Shown one piece after another: positions 28,079-36,838 of a DNA stretch of 64,000 nucleotides (its first letter is position 1; each line of letters begins with the position of its first letter). The stretch spans positions 2,147,579 through 2,211,578 of the forward strand of contig NZ_CP031841.1 of NCBI RefSeq assembly GCF_003432385.1. The letters are read 5' to 3'. The DNA is from Breoghania sp. L-A4. Lineage in GTDB: Bacteria > Pseudomonadota > Alphaproteobacteria > Rhizobiales > Stappiaceae. Under the pieces are notes generated by a model. That model searched no databases. It had not been told where the DNA came from and saw nothing but the letters and a program-made list of their open reading frames with translations. Position numbers and translations under genes: made by a program.

Positions 28079-28611
28079 TCAATAGCGCCCGAGTTCCACG
28101 CGCGCCTGACCGAGCACCTTGCCGCCCTTGCCGACGGCCTTGAGATCGGCGAAATACTGGTTACCGCGGCCGCCTGAGCAGGGCGGCAGATATCCGCGTG
28201 ACGCATATTTGCCACTTGCGCGAGCCGCCTTGATGACCTTTGCGCCGCCGGGCAGTGATGTCGAATTGGCGGGGAGGTTGGCCGCGTTGCCCTTCACCGG
28301 GTATCCGATGACGCCGTGGCCACCATTGCGCGACAGCGGCTTGTAGCTGCGCTCATTGAACTCCGCGTGTATCCATTCCGTGCCTTTGGGAAGCCCGCTC
28401 ACCTTCATCGGCGGCGTCTTGCCGTTGCCGCCGAACAACGTGCAGTGCTGACCGGAAGGAACGGTGCGGCCATTCCAGCCACCACTCAGTTGGCCCTGAA
28501 ATCAGCGGCCTGGGCAGGCATTGAAAACAGGATCGCGGCGGCGGTAGCGGTCGTGAAAAGCCTTGGTATGCGCGTGCGGTTGTGCCTCCTCAACCGAGAA
28601 CAGCAGGACAT
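28079..28611 (-). CDS. Secreted hypothetical protein, frameshifted
   Basis: A protein of up to 177 residues after restoring one base near 28495-28500. The N-terminus is a signal peptide: R-I-P-R-L-F-T-T-A-T-A-A-A-I-L-F-S-M-P-A-Q-A followed by A-D-F. After the slip the frame reads Q-G-Q-L-S-G-G-W-N-G-R-T-V-P-S-G-Q-H and continues with glycine-rich sequence, one Cys near the start (Q-H-C-T-L-F) and one near the end (P-P-C-S-G-G). I do not recognise the family. The start is uncertain: ATG at 28611 or a TTG further in. It ends against the shared terminator. Confidence 0.6.
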
Positions 28612-28788
28612 CGGCAATTCTGCGAGGATCAATGAGCTGGAGAGCTTTTGGTCTCGTACCGGCGAGCGCTCGATTCCGCGATGACAGTGTCCGAACGATC
28701 GGTAATGTATGGGCTGGCGCGCCAGAGAGCCGGCCCCGGCCGGGAGGCAGGTGGCGTCGGGGCCGGTGGTGAACAGCGGAGAAAAATC

Positions 28789-29565
28789 GTGCCGTCCGAT
28801 ACCGAACGTTTGCTGTTTCGCTACTGTCTGGGACTTGCCGACGATGCGGCGATCCTGAGCCTGCGGCTTGGTGAATGGACCGGCCGCGCGCCGGGGCTTG
28901 ACGAGGATATCGCGCTGACCAATATCGCGCTGGATCTGCTCGGCCAGGCACGCGCGCTTTACGGCTATGCGGCGGAACTGGAGGGAGAGGGGCGGCACGA
29001 GGACGAACTGGCCTATCTGAGGGCCGAGCAGGATTTCTACAACGTCTTGCTGGTCGAACAGCCGAACGGCGATTTCACGTCGACAATGGCGCGGCAGTTC
29101 CTGTTCTCCGCCGTCCGGCATCCCTTCTGGCTCGAGATGCGCGGATCGGCCGATGGCGTTTTGGCCCGTCTTGCCGACGAGACGGAGCGGCAGTTCGCGC
29201 GCCATCTGCGTCTGACCGGTGACTGGCTTATCCGGCGCGGTGGCGAGACGGAGATCGGCAACGAGGATTGCGTCGCCGCGTTCTCGCTGCTGTGGCCGTA
29301 TTTCGATGAACTGCTGGAATGCGACGCGCTGAGCGAGGCGCTTATACTGCGTGGCGCAGCGGTGGATCCGAGGACGATCCGCGGCGATGTGGACGCGACG
29401 CTGCGCGACGTGCTCACGCGGGCGAATCTGGTGCGTCCCACCGACAGCTTTGTTCGCAGCGGCGGACGGCAGGGGCGGCACAGCTCGCACCTCGGCCCGC
29501 TGCTGGCCAGGATGCAGCCCATGCAGCGCGCCTTTCCGGGGCTTCGGTGGGATCCGATGACGTAA
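28789..29565 (+). CDS. paaC: 1,2-phenylacetyl-CoA epoxidase subunit PaaC, isolated
   Basis: A 258-residue ferritin-like helical protein. The start L-L-F-R-Y-C-L-G-L-A-D-D-A-A-I-L-S-L-R-L-G-E-W-T-G and the following N-I-A-L-D-L-L-G-Q-A-R are characteristic of PaaC, the structural partner of the catalytic PaaA subunit. It also shows E-Q-D-F-Y-N-V-L-L-V-E and F-S-L-L-W-P-Y-F-D-E-L. I chose GTG at 28789 with a GCGGAG site; the frame is open 141 bp further up but without family sequence. PaaA, B, D and E are absent around it, so alone it cannot make an epoxidase. Confidence 0.9.
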   Translation: MPSDTERLLFRYCLGLADDAAILSLRLGEWTGRAPGLDEDIALTNIALDLLGQARALYGYAAELEGEGRHEDELAYLRAEQDFYNVLLVEQPNGDFTSTMARQFLFSAVRHPFWLEMRGSADGVLARLADETERQFARHLRLTGDWLIRRGGETEIGNEDCVAAFSLLWPYFDELLECDALSEALILRGAAVDPRTIRGDVDATLRDVLTRANLVRPTDSFVRSGGRQGRHSSHLGPLLARMQPMQRAFPGLRWDPMT

Positions 29566-29593
29566 CGCAAGTCAGAACCGCGTGCCGCGGTGA

Positions 29594-29629
29594 GCGATTG
29601 GCCGGCTGCAAGCGATTGACCGGCTGCTT
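29594..29629. repeat. Two tandem 18-bp repeats after paaC
   Basis: GCGATTGGCCGGCTGCAA (29594-29611) and GCGATTGACCGGCTGCTT (29612-29629) differ at three positions. Possibly a local duplication linked to the loss of neighbouring paa genes. Confidence 0.6.
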
Positions 29630-29678
29630 TTGACGCGTCCGTCCCCTGTTCGGGACTGCCATTCGGGCGTGTTGGCCG

Positions 29679-30098
29679 TCACGCAGCCTGTGTCGGGAGG
29701 ATGAAGACCCGTCGGGCGAGGGGACTTGCGAGCTGTTCGGGCGTATAGATGCCGGCGAGCGGATTGGAATTCAGCAAATCCGGATTGGAGCGCGCGAAGG
29801 CCTGCCAGTCGCCGCCGTGTGCATCGCCGGCCATGCGCACGTGCACCAGCGCCATGAAGGCCACGGTGATCGTTTCGTGATATTTTTCGGGCACGCCGGC
29901 CTTCCCCGCGATGGCCTTCAGCGCCACGGACATCCGCTGCAGGGCGGGCGCGAACTCCCGCGTCGCGTTCAGCAGCAGGTAGGCCGCGCGCACATGGGAA
30001 AAATGGCCGAAGTCTCGCGGTGAAATAGCGGTGGTCTCGACGGCGGCGAGGAACGCGTCGTCGGAAAGCGAAGCGGGATCAATCGTGTCAGTTGTCAT
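29679..30098 (-). CDS. Conserved hypothetical protein
   Basis: A 139-residue soluble protein of an uncharacterised but widespread family. It has F-G-H-F-S-H-V-R-A-A-Y-L-L-L near residue 30 and K-Y-H-E-T-I-T-V-A-F-M-A-L-V-H near residue 72, a histidine-rich helical core that recurs in many proteobacterial proteins without a name. The C-terminus has Y-T-P-E-Q-L-A-S-P-L-A-R-R-V-F. I chose the ATG at 30098; the frame is open up to 30149. It has no operon partner; the small membrane protein gene lies 98 bp upstream on the same strand. No function is proposed. Confidence 0.72.
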   Translation of the reverse strand: MTTDTIDPASLSDDAFLAAVETTAISPRDFGHFSHVRAAYLLLNATREFAPALQRMSVALKAIAGKAGVPEKYHETITVAFMALVHVRMAGDAHGGDWQAFARSNPDLLNSNPLAGIYTPEQLASPLARRVFILPTQAA

Positions 30099-30196
30099 TG
30101 CGGGCACCCGATGTTTGCGGATTTTATGTACCATGGTAACTTGGTACATTCAATCGGTGTGAGTGCGGATACATCTCCAGCTCGGCTTGCCCGAAC

Positions 30197-30394
30197 TCAG
30201 GTCTGCGACGGGCGCACGTGTTTGAGCAGTTCCCAAACGGGCAGCGCCGTCAGGCCGCCGATCACACCGGCAATGTAGCCGGGCATCGTCCATCCGGTGG
30301 CATACATCCAGATCAGGCCCGTGAGGTAGCTGGTGGCCAGCATCGCAACAACGGTTATGACAAGTCTTTGCCAGAGCGGCAGCAGCAGATTCAT
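30197..30394 (-). CDS. Small two-helix membrane protein
   Basis: A 65-residue protein with a GAGGG site 7 bases before its ATG. Two hydrophobic helices (about residues 9-30 with L-V-I-T-V-V-A-M-L-A-T, and 37-54 with G-Y-I-A-G-V-I-G-G-L) are joined by W-M-Y-A-T-G-W-T-M-P. The tail ends in K-H-V-R-P-S-Q-T. I recognise no family. Composition and a good ribosome site make it a likely real gene. Confidence 0.6.
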   Translation of the reverse strand: MNLLLPLWQRLVITVVAMLATSYLTGLIWMYATGWTMPGYIAGVIGGLTALPVWELLKHVRPSQT

Positions 30395-30454
30395 GAAATA
30401 TACCCTCAGATGCGCGAAAAGCTGATCACACCATAAAGGCCCTTCTTGCCGGTG

Positions 30455-30943
30455 TCAGGGTTTTGCCGAAGAATCGGACCCGATGACGTCGGGCGTGCCG
30501 GTGCTCTCAGGCAGAAGCGCGCCGCCAATGGCGCGCGAATGCCCGCGCAACTCGGCGATCATCGTTCCCTGCGCGGTGGCGACGCTGATGTCGTACAGGC
30601 CCGATCGGCCGCTGCGCCAGCGCTCGGTGGCCGTGGCAATCAGCTTGTCGCCCAGCCGCGCGGGGTGCAGGAACGAAACCGTGCATTGCTGGGCGACGGT
30701 CACCTGGTTGTGGGTGTTTGCGGCGAATGCGAAGGCGCTGTCTCCAAGAGTGAAGATGTAACCGCCGTGGCAGATCGCGTGGCCGTTGACCATCGACGCT
30801 GTGACCATCATCGACAGGCTGGCGCGGCCCGTCTCCACCTGTTCCAGCGTCATGCCGAGGTTTCGCGACGCAGCGTCATTGCCCCACATGGCCAGTGCGC
30901 AGGCGCGCGCCAAGCCGTCCGCGGCCTTGGTGTCGTCCGTCAT
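30455..30943 (-). CDS. paaI: Hydroxyphenylacetyl-CoA thioesterase PaaI
   Basis: A 162-residue hotdog-fold thioesterase. The signature G-H-A-I-C-H-G-G-Y-I-F-T-L-G-D-S-A-F-A-F-A near residue 54 contains the catalytic HGG and D that identify PaaI. The enzyme frees CoA from dead-end hydroxyphenylacetyl-CoA products of phenylacetate breakdown, in the cytoplasm. The ATG at 30943 is chosen because GGAGG lies 8 bases upstream and the ATG overlaps the stop of a small upstream frame (TGATG). A GTG one codon earlier is possible. Together with paaC it appears to be a remainder of a larger paa set. Confidence 0.9.
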   Translation of the reverse strand: MTDDTKAADGLARACALAMWGNDAASRNLGMTLEQVETGRASLSMMVTASMVNGHAICHGGYIFTLGDSAFAFAANTHNQVTVAQQCTVSFLHPARLGDKLIATATERWRSGRSGLYDISVATAQGTMIAELRGHSRAIGGALLPESTGTPDVIGSDSSAKP

Positions 30944-31070
30944 CACGCATCCTCCGGCCGCATAAACCCCGGCTTTCCCGTGTGTGAAAATGCGGCGGCG
31001 CTTTCGGCGTTGCCGGCCGCGCGTGCCACCTGGGACTGCAGGTCGCGCGCACGTCGAGCATATCGCTCAT
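30943..31070 (-). CDS. Small frame coupled to paaI, possibly frameshifted
   Basis: If one G is restored near 31042-31050, the ATG at 31070 opens a 42-residue protein starting M-S-D-M-L-D-V-R-A-D and ending G-F-M-R-P-E-D-A, whose TGA overlaps the paaI ATG and whose end contains the paaI ribosome site. I do not recognise it. It could be a coupling leader, the remaining end of a lost paa gene, or chance. Confidence 0.3.
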
Positions 31071-31594
31071 CTTATGGTTTCCGCCAATGTCGTGCGCTGT
31101 CAAACGAGGCCCATTCCGCGGCAGACTGTCGGCGCCGGAAGTGTCCCGGATCGCTCAGGCGCAAAGCATCGATGGTTCCGGATGCGCAACAGTTCCACCG
31201 CCCGATGTTACACTGTCGCGCCCAGGGGTTCACAAATAGCCGCATTTGAGGTGCATATGCGGCAAATGGCAGCGAACGCGGATGGTTGAATTTGGAACTA
31301 TGCGCATCGTTTGTCCCTTGGTACTGTTGTTTGTGGCGGGTGTGGACGTGATTTGCGTCCCTTGAAGCGGAATTTCCGTTGGTATCCGGCGTTTGCGGAC
31401 ATGTTTGGGGCGATGTGCCGGTATGTCCGAGCGACGGGGAAACGGCATCGCTTTCGTTCGATGGCAGACTTGCGATCGGCAGGCGCTCGGCCATGGCGGA
31501 CGACGAGGTTTGCATGGGATTTCGGAGTGACATTGGGTTGTCAGGGGCGGCGTCTCTGATCGGAATCATGGTGCGCAGTGGAGTTTGCTGAGAC
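31071..31594. other. Long intergenic region before kpsT
   Basis: About 520 bp with no supported gene. In particular no KpsM permease is encoded here. It contains an inverted repeat GCCGCAT/ATGCGGC (31239-31245, 31257-31263) and a 12-base word GGGGTTCACAAA (31225-31236) that recurs upstream of the large synthase gene at 48138-48149. A promoter for the capsule export genes must lie here. Confidence 0.6.
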
Positions 31595-32416
31595 GTGAGT
31601 GATCACCAGTCCGATAGTCCGTCCGGGGTCGGGAGCGGCACGCGGGGGCGTTCACGCGCGAGCTTGGGCAGGCAATCCGTGGCCGCATTTCGTCATGCTC
31701 TGGGCAGCGCCGTTGGCGCAACGATGATCGACGAGGACGCGGCCCCGGCTGAGGCGGCGCCGCTTCAAAATCTTCGCTTCCACAACGTATCCAAACACTA
31801 TGCGACCAAGGAAGGTCCGCGTTGCGTGCTCGACAATTTGTCGATCGATTTTCCGCGCGGCCGCAATATTGCGATCCTCGGCCGCAACGGTGCCGGCAAG
31901 TCGACCCTGATGCGTCTGATCGCCGGCGTTGAGGCGCCAAGCAGCGGCAACGTCGAGCGGCTTACGCGCGTGTCCTGGCCCATCGGCTTCAGCGGCGGTG
32001 TGCATGCCAAACTGAGCGGGTTTGAGAATTGCAGGTTCATCGCCCGCATCTACAATGCCGATCCGCGCGAGGTCACAGAATTCGTTGACGAATTCTCCGA
32101 TCTCGGCGAGTATTTTCACATGCCGGTACAGACGTATTCATCGGGCATGCGCGCCAAACTCGCCTTCGGCATGAGCATGGCGATTCAATTCGACTGCTAC
32201 CTGATTGACGAGTTGACGGCGGTGGGGGACGAGCGGTTCCGCAAGAAATGTCACGAGGCGTTCAGCACGAGACTTGCGGCGGCGGATATTATTATGGTTT
32301 CCCATCAGCCCGGCACGATGAAAGATTATTGCGACATGGCCGCCGTGTTGAAAGACGGCCATATTCGTTTCTTCGATAGTGTCGATGAAGCGATTGCGAT
32401 CTATAAGGAACTTTGA
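31595..32416 (+). CDS. kpsT: Capsule polysaccharide ABC exporter ATPase (KpsT type)
   Basis: A 273-residue ATPase that powers export of a lipid-linked polysaccharide. Walker A is L-G-R-N-G-A-G-K-S-T-L (about residue 95), the signature is Y-S-S-G-M-R-A-K-L-A-F-G-M-S near 185, and Walker B Y-L-I-D-E-L near 205; S-S-G-M rather than LSGGQ is typical of KpsT/Wzt-like proteins. It lacks a C-terminal sugar-binding domain. The first 50 residues (S-D-H-Q-S-D-S-P-S-G...) are extra compared with usual KpsT (~220 residues). The GTG start at 31595 is supported by a GAG element, but an ATG at 31724 would give the usual length. The partner permease KpsM is not in the window. KpsE follows after 3 bp. Confidence 0.92.
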   Translation: MSDHQSDSPSGVGSGTRGRSRASLGRQSVAAFRHALGSAVGATMIDEDAAPAEAAPLQNLRFHNVSKHYATKEGPRCVLDNLSIDFPRGRNIAILGRNGAGKSTLMRLIAGVEAPSSGNVERLTRVSWPIGFSGGVHAKLSGFENCRFIARIYNADPREVTEFVDEFSDLGEYFHMPVQTYSSGMRAKLAFGMSMAIQFDCYLIDELTAVGDERFRKKCHEAFSTRLAAADIIMVSHQPGTMKDYCDMAAVLKDGHIRFFDSVDEAIAIYKEL

Positions 32417-32419
32417 GCG

Positions 32420-33676
32420 ATGCTCGATATCCCCAAGACGGCCGACAAGCTGCGCAAGCTCGCTGCCGATCAGACGATCGTTCGCTTTCCCGACGCTCCG
32501 CCCCCGGCGGAAAAACACGAGGTGGAGCCGACGGTCGGCGTGCGTCCGGCAGCTCCGCGACTCAGGCCTGTGCCCAGGCGCCGCAGCATCGTCAAGCAAT
32601 CCTTTATCGCATGTGTCCTGCTGCCGACCCTGATCGCCGGCATCTATTATGCCTTCATTGCGGCGGATCAATATGCGGTGGAAGCCCAGTTCGCGGTACG
32701 CAGCAAGGAAAGCGGCGTTTCCGGCATCGAGGGCTTGACCTTCCTCACGGGGCTGACGGGGTCCTCGCCCAGCGCAAGTGATTCCTACATCGTCACGAAT
32801 TTCATTGCATCGCGCGATTTGGTCGGCGAGATCGACAAGACGTTGGACCTGCGGGCCATGTTCTCGCGGCCTGAAGCGGATTGGTGGGCCTCCGTCGATC
32901 CGGAAGCGGCCATCGAGGATCTGGTCGACTACTGGAACACGATGGTATCGACGGACTTCGAGACCCACTCCGGCATTGTGCTCCTGGAGGTTCGGGCCTT
33001 CAGACCCGAGGATGCGCAAGCGCTTGCCGACAAGATCATCTCCCAAAGCGAAAAGCTTGTGAACGATATGTCTCGGCGTGCGCGCGCGGACGCGGTTGCG
33101 GAAGCTGAAAACGAGGTGACGCATGCGGAAATACGCCTGCGGCTTGCGCGCAAGGCGATTGCCCAATTCCGGGGGCGCGAGTTGCGGCTGGATCCCGTTG
33201 CCACTGCTGAAGCGCGCGAGAAGATCCTTGGCGAGCTGGAGGGGCGCTTGGCGCAACTTCAGACCGAGCTTTCCACCTTGCGCTCCGTCAGTCCGAACTC
33301 CCCGCGTATCGCCTCGACGGTGTTTCAGGTGGAAGCGGTCCAGAAGCAGATCAATGCGGTGCGAAACCGCACCAATATCCGCGACACCGAGAACGAAGGC
33401 TCTCTCAATACCCAGTTGACGGCCTACGAGGAATTCGAGACCGAGAAGATGTTCGCCGAGAAGGCATTCATCTCGTCTCTGGCATCCCTTGAGCAGGCGC
33501 GTATCGAGGCGAGCGGGCAGAACCGGTACCTGTCGGTCTTCGTGCAGCCCAAGACGCCGGACATCGCCGTCTATCCGGAGCGGATGCGCTGGGTCGCTGT
33601 GGTGTTCATTCTGGCGTTCCTGACCTGGGCCATCGGATCCCTGATCGTCGCCGGCATTCGGGATCACATGCAGTAG
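32420..33676 (+). CDS. kpsE: Capsule export inner-membrane protein (KpsE/BexC/CtrB type)
   Basis: A 418-residue polysaccharide co-polymerase-like protein that bridges the ABC exporter and the outer-membrane channel. A membrane helix lies near residues 58-77 (C-V-L-L-P-T-L-I-A-G-I-Y-Y-A-F), then A-A-D-Q-Y-A-V-E-A-Q-F-A-V-R-S, the typical start of the periplasmic domain. Residues about 210-340 are rich in A, E, R and L and should form a coiled coil. A second helix is at the C-terminus (V-F-I-L-A-F-L-T-W-A-I-G). The order kpsT-kpsE with a 3-bp gap is that of ABC-dependent (group 2/3) capsule operons. Confidence 0.92.
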   Translation: MLDIPKTADKLRKLAADQTIVRFPDAPPPAEKHEVEPTVGVRPAAPRLRPVPRRRSIVKQSFIACVLLPTLIAGIYYAFIAADQYAVEAQFAVRSKESGVSGIEGLTFLTGLTGSSPSASDSYIVTNFIASRDLVGEIDKTLDLRAMFSRPEADWWASVDPEAAIEDLVDYWNTMVSTDFETHSGIVLLEVRAFRPEDAQALADKIISQSEKLVNDMSRRARADAVAEAENEVTHAEIRLRLARKAIAQFRGRELRLDPVATAEAREKILGELEGRLAQLQTELSTLRSVSPNSPRIASTVFQVEAVQKQINAVRNRTNIRDTENEGSLNTQLTAYEEFETEKMFAEKAFISSLASLEQARIEASGQNRYLSVFVQPKTPDIAVYPERMRWVAVVFILAFLTWAIGSLIVAGIRDHMQ

Positions 33677-34063
33677 CCAGTCGCCTGGACATTCCCGAAA
33701 AAAGATTCTGTTTACCCTTTCTACAATAGACCTGTGTAGGTTCGTCTCGAGTCTTGGCCCGAGCGGAGTCGACGCGTAAACGCGCGGGTCCGGTTCCTGT
33801 GTCGGCGTCCGAAGCGTCATCCTGCGATTCGCGCCGGATGTGAGATTCGTCAGCTCAGGTCCCGCCTTTCGTGGGCGGGCCGGAGTTTTGACACCGCGCA
33901 CCGCATGCGGCGCCGGAAATTGCGCCTATTTTTCAGGGCCTTTGTGTTGTTTATTGGCAACATTCTGGGGGAAGGCTTCGCTGAGGTGCGCTTGGGCGTG
34001 GCAAGGCACTGTGCGACCTGATAATCAGGCTGTGACCAATTGGCGAGGGGCGGTTTCGGAACT
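33677..34063. other. Intergenic region between kpsE and the export lipoprotein gene
   Basis: About 390 bp with no supported gene. A TACAAT hexamer occurs at 33722-33727 without a convincing -35 element. The size suggests that the downstream gene has its own promoter. Confidence 0.5.
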
Positions 34064-35206
34064 ATGAAGATCGCGGCATTGTTTATTGCAGCATTCGTTC
34101 TTGGCAGCTGCGCCGCGCTTCCGGGGGCCGGTCCCAGCAAGTCGTCGTTGAGCGTGACCGATGTCGAGCAGGACATCGCCAGCTCCGATTATCTCGTCAT
34201 TCCCGTGGACTCCCATGTGGCCGAGGTTGCCGGGCGCTATCGTCCGCAGAAGTTCGCCGACTACTTCGGGATCAAGTCGCGCCGCGAAACCCAGATCATC
34301 GGTGTCGGCGACAAGCTGCGCATCAACATCTGGGAAGCCGATTCGCAAGGGCTGTTCTCCACCGTTGAAGGAAAGAGCACCGCCATCGGGTCGGTGGTCG
34401 ATCAGTCCGGCCGGATCTTTGTGCCCTATGCCGGACGCATCCAGGCGTCGGGGCGTTCGGTCGAAAGCGTCCGTACCATTATTCAGAACGCCCTGGTCGG
34501 CAAGGCAATCGAGCCGCAGGTGCAGGTGACTGTCGAGGGCAATCAGACCAACAGCGCGGTGATTGTCGGCGACGTTGGCAAGCCTGGCACCTATCCGATT
34601 TCGCTGGCCGGCACGCGGCTTCTCGAACTGGTTGCGAATGCGGGCGGCTCCAGAGCCAAGACGTTCGAAACGATGGTGACGCTGAAGCGCGGCAACCGTC
34701 AGGCGGCGACGTTGCTGCAGGATCTGTTTGACGTTCCTGAAAACAATGTGCTGCTGGTGAAGGGGGACAACGTCCTGCTGACCCAGAAGGCGCGCTCGTT
34801 CACCGCCTTCGGCGCGGTGACGAAAACGACAATCAAGGAATTCCCGACGCAAACGGTTTCCCTTGCCGAAGCGCTCGCCATGTCCGGCGGCCTCAACGAC
34901 CGTTCCGCGGATCCGCGCGGCGTCTATCTGTTCCGCTTTGAGGATGCCGACGTGGTGCGCAAGTTTCGCAACGTGAAGTCGGGCGAACTGCTGACCGACG
35001 CGTTCCAGGTTCCCGTTGTCTACAAGCTGAACTTGCGCGATCCCAAGGCGTGGTTCCTGGCCCGCTACTTCGAGATGCGGGACAAGGACATGCTCTACGT
35101 CGCCAATCACAACACCGCCGAGTTTGGCAAGTTCCTGCAGATCATCCAGCCGCTGTTGTCGTCCGCCCGCGCAACCCAGCTCATCGCCGAGACGGCAGGC
35201 AACTGA
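34064..35206 (+). CDS. Outer-membrane polysaccharide export lipoprotein (OPX family, Wza/BexD/CtrA type)
   Basis: A 380-residue lipoprotein. The signal peptide ends in the lipobox V-L-G-S-C (Cys at residue 15). The Poly_export domain includes V-G-D-K-L-R-I-N-I-W-E near residue 86, and SLBB-type repeats follow with V-I-V-G-D-V-G-K-P-G-T-Y-P-I (about 167) and V-N... S-L-A-E-A-L-A-M-S-G-G-L (about 267). It should form the outer-membrane channel for the capsule. The length is that of Wza/BexD rather than the longer E. coli KpsD. I chose the ATG at 34064 since it opens the signal peptide; 34040 adds eight residues. It completes the trans-envelope path with KpsT and KpsE, except for KpsM. Confidence 0.92.
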   Translation: MKIAALFIAAFVLGSCAALPGAGPSKSSLSVTDVEQDIASSDYLVIPVDSHVAEVAGRYRPQKFADYFGIKSRRETQIIGVGDKLRINIWEADSQGLFSTVEGKSTAIGSVVDQSGRIFVPYAGRIQASGRSVESVRTIIQNALVGKAIEPQVQVTVEGNQTNSAVIVGDVGKPGTYPISLAGTRLLELVANAGGSRAKTFETMVTLKRGNRQAATLLQDLFDVPENNVLLVKGDNVLLTQKARSFTAFGAVTKTTIKEFPTQTVSLAEALAMSGGLNDRSADPRGVYLFRFEDADVVRKFRNVKSGELLTDAFQVPVVYKLNLRDPKAWFLARYFEMRDKDMLYVANHNTAEFGKFLQIIQPLLSSARATQLIAETAGN

Positions 35207-35433
35207 TTCGCGGTTTCCGGGAGCTGAATTGGCGTTTCCGGTTCACGGGTAGGGGTGCCTGAGGGCGGCCTGCACTGTTGCATGAATACCGTGCACGGCT
35301 GAGAAATGAAGCAGCAGCCCGTCAAAGGGGCCCGTAGTGGCAATTCCCCTTGGCAGTTTGACGGCATGCCTTCAAACTGGCCTGACGTATATGAAATAAG
35401 ATTTTGTAAAATCCTGGATCGTGACTGAGCGAC

Positions 35434-36774
35434 ATGACGGCACGCTGCTTCTTATTTTTACAGGGACCGCCGTCCTTTTTTTCGGCAGAGCTCGCTTCCG
35501 AGCTTGTCCGGCGCGGCCATCGTATCTTGCGCGTGAATCTCTGCACCGGCGATCGGCTGTTCTGGCCGCGCCTCGGAGCGCTGAACTACCGCGGACGTTT
35601 CGAGGACTGGGAAGAATATCTGAATGATCTCGTCCGTCGCGAGGGCGTGACCGATATTCTCTACTACGCCGACCGGCTGCCCTATCATGCCGTTGCCGCC
35701 GATGTCGCGCGCGCTTTCAAGATCAATGCAATCACCTATGAGTTCGGCTATTTGCGCCCCGACTGGATCACGCTTGAGCGCGGCGGCATGTCGGCCTACT
35801 CGCATTTCCCCCAGGACCCGGACGTGATCCGGGCGCTGGCGCGCGATCTGCCTGAGCCGGACATGGCGGTGCACTACGCCTTCGCGCATCAGATCGAGGC
35901 GGCCTACGAGGTGTTCTACAATCTGTCGAGCTACTTCGGCCGGCTCCTCTATCCGTTTTACAAGTCTGATCGGATCTACAATCCGCTCGTGGAGTATGTC
36001 AGCCATATTCCCCGCCTCTTGAGCGGTGGCTTCCATCAGAGGCAATCCAATGCGGCGATCGACGCATTGGTCGGCTCGGAGACGCCGTTCTACCTGTTCC
36101 CGCTGCAGATCCAGAGCGACTACCAATTGCGCGAGAACTCGCCATTTGCGCATCAGAATCAGGCGATTGAGCTGACGATCAAGTCATTTGCGGAGAATGC
36201 ACCCGAAGGCGCGCATCTCGTCATCAAGCAGCATCCTCTGGACAGCGGCTACGAAGGCTGGAAGGGCACGATCAAAGCCATTGCCCAGCGCCACGGTGTG
36301 GCCAGGCGCGTGGTGTTCATCAAGGCCGGTGATCTTGGAAAACTGCTGGGCAACGCCCTGGGTACGGTTCTGATCAACTCCACGGTCGGTGTGCATGCCC
36401 TGCGGCACGGATGCCCGGTCAAGGTTCTGGGCATTGCCACCTATGACATCGAGGGTCTGACCTGCCAGCGTCCGCTGGACCAGTTCTGGCAGTCTCCGCC
36501 CAAGCCCGACGCCGATCTGTGCAACGATCTGGTGCGCCTGTGGGGCAACTCCATTCAGGTCAAAGGCAACTTCTACACACGCGCGGGCCGCAAGGCCGGC
36601 GTTCAAAATCTGGCCGAGCGGCTGTGCGCAGGCACGGTCAACGAGCCGGGCGCCTTCGTTCCGGTACCGCCGCGGCTGGCGCGGGCGCGCATGCTCGGGA
36701 TTGGTGTCGCCGCACCCGGAGAAGCCTGGAGCCCGAGCAGCGGCGTCGCGGCCGCGGGCGGTCCCGCAGAATGA
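35434..36774 (+). CDS. kpsS: Capsule polysaccharide biosynthesis protein, KpsS-like (first copy)
   Basis: A 446-residue protein of the Capsule_synth family. The start F-L-F-L-Q-G-P-P-S-F-F and the segment E-F-G-Y-L-R-P-D-W-I-T-L-E-R-G-G match KpsS/LipB/RkpJ. Later it has H-L-V-I-K-Q-H-P-L-D-S-G (about residue 264) and T-V-L-I-N-S-T-V-G-V-H-A-L (about 307), typical of the nucleotide-sugar site. KpsS and KpsC are retaining beta-Kdo transferases that build the Kdo linker on a lipid (established for E. coli K1/K5). It acts at the cytoplasmic face of the membrane. A paralogue follows after 64 bp. In Sinorhizobium the related rkpJ lies in the same cluster as rkpAGH. Confidence 0.9.
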   Translation: MTARCFLFLQGPPSFFSAELASELVRRGHRILRVNLCTGDRLFWPRLGALNYRGRFEDWEEYLNDLVRREGVTDILYYADRLPYHAVAADVARAFKINAITYEFGYLRPDWITLERGGMSAYSHFPQDPDVIRALARDLPEPDMAVHYAFAHQIEAAYEVFYNLSSYFGRLLYPFYKSDRIYNPLVEYVSHIPRLLSGGFHQRQSNAAIDALVGSETPFYLFPLQIQSDYQLRENSPFAHQNQAIELTIKSFAENAPEGAHLVIKQHPLDSGYEGWKGTIKAIAQRHGVARRVVFIKAGDLGKLLGNALGTVLINSTVGVHALRHGCPVKVLGIATYDIEGLTCQRPLDQFWQSPPKPDADLCNDLVRLWGNSIQVKGNFYTRAGRKAGVQNLAERLCAGTVNEPGAFVPVPPRLARARMLGIGVAAPGEAWSPSSGVAAAGGPAE

Positions 36775-36838
36775 AGTTTGCTTGCACTGGCGTGTAGTAT
36801 TTTAAGCGAATTTCATTTTCCAACGGGGCAATTGCGGC

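Noticed and set aside
31311-31559. 82-codon plus-strand frame before kpsT
   Set aside because: No family similarity, no good ribosome site, cysteine/arginine-rich random composition, and too short to be KpsM.
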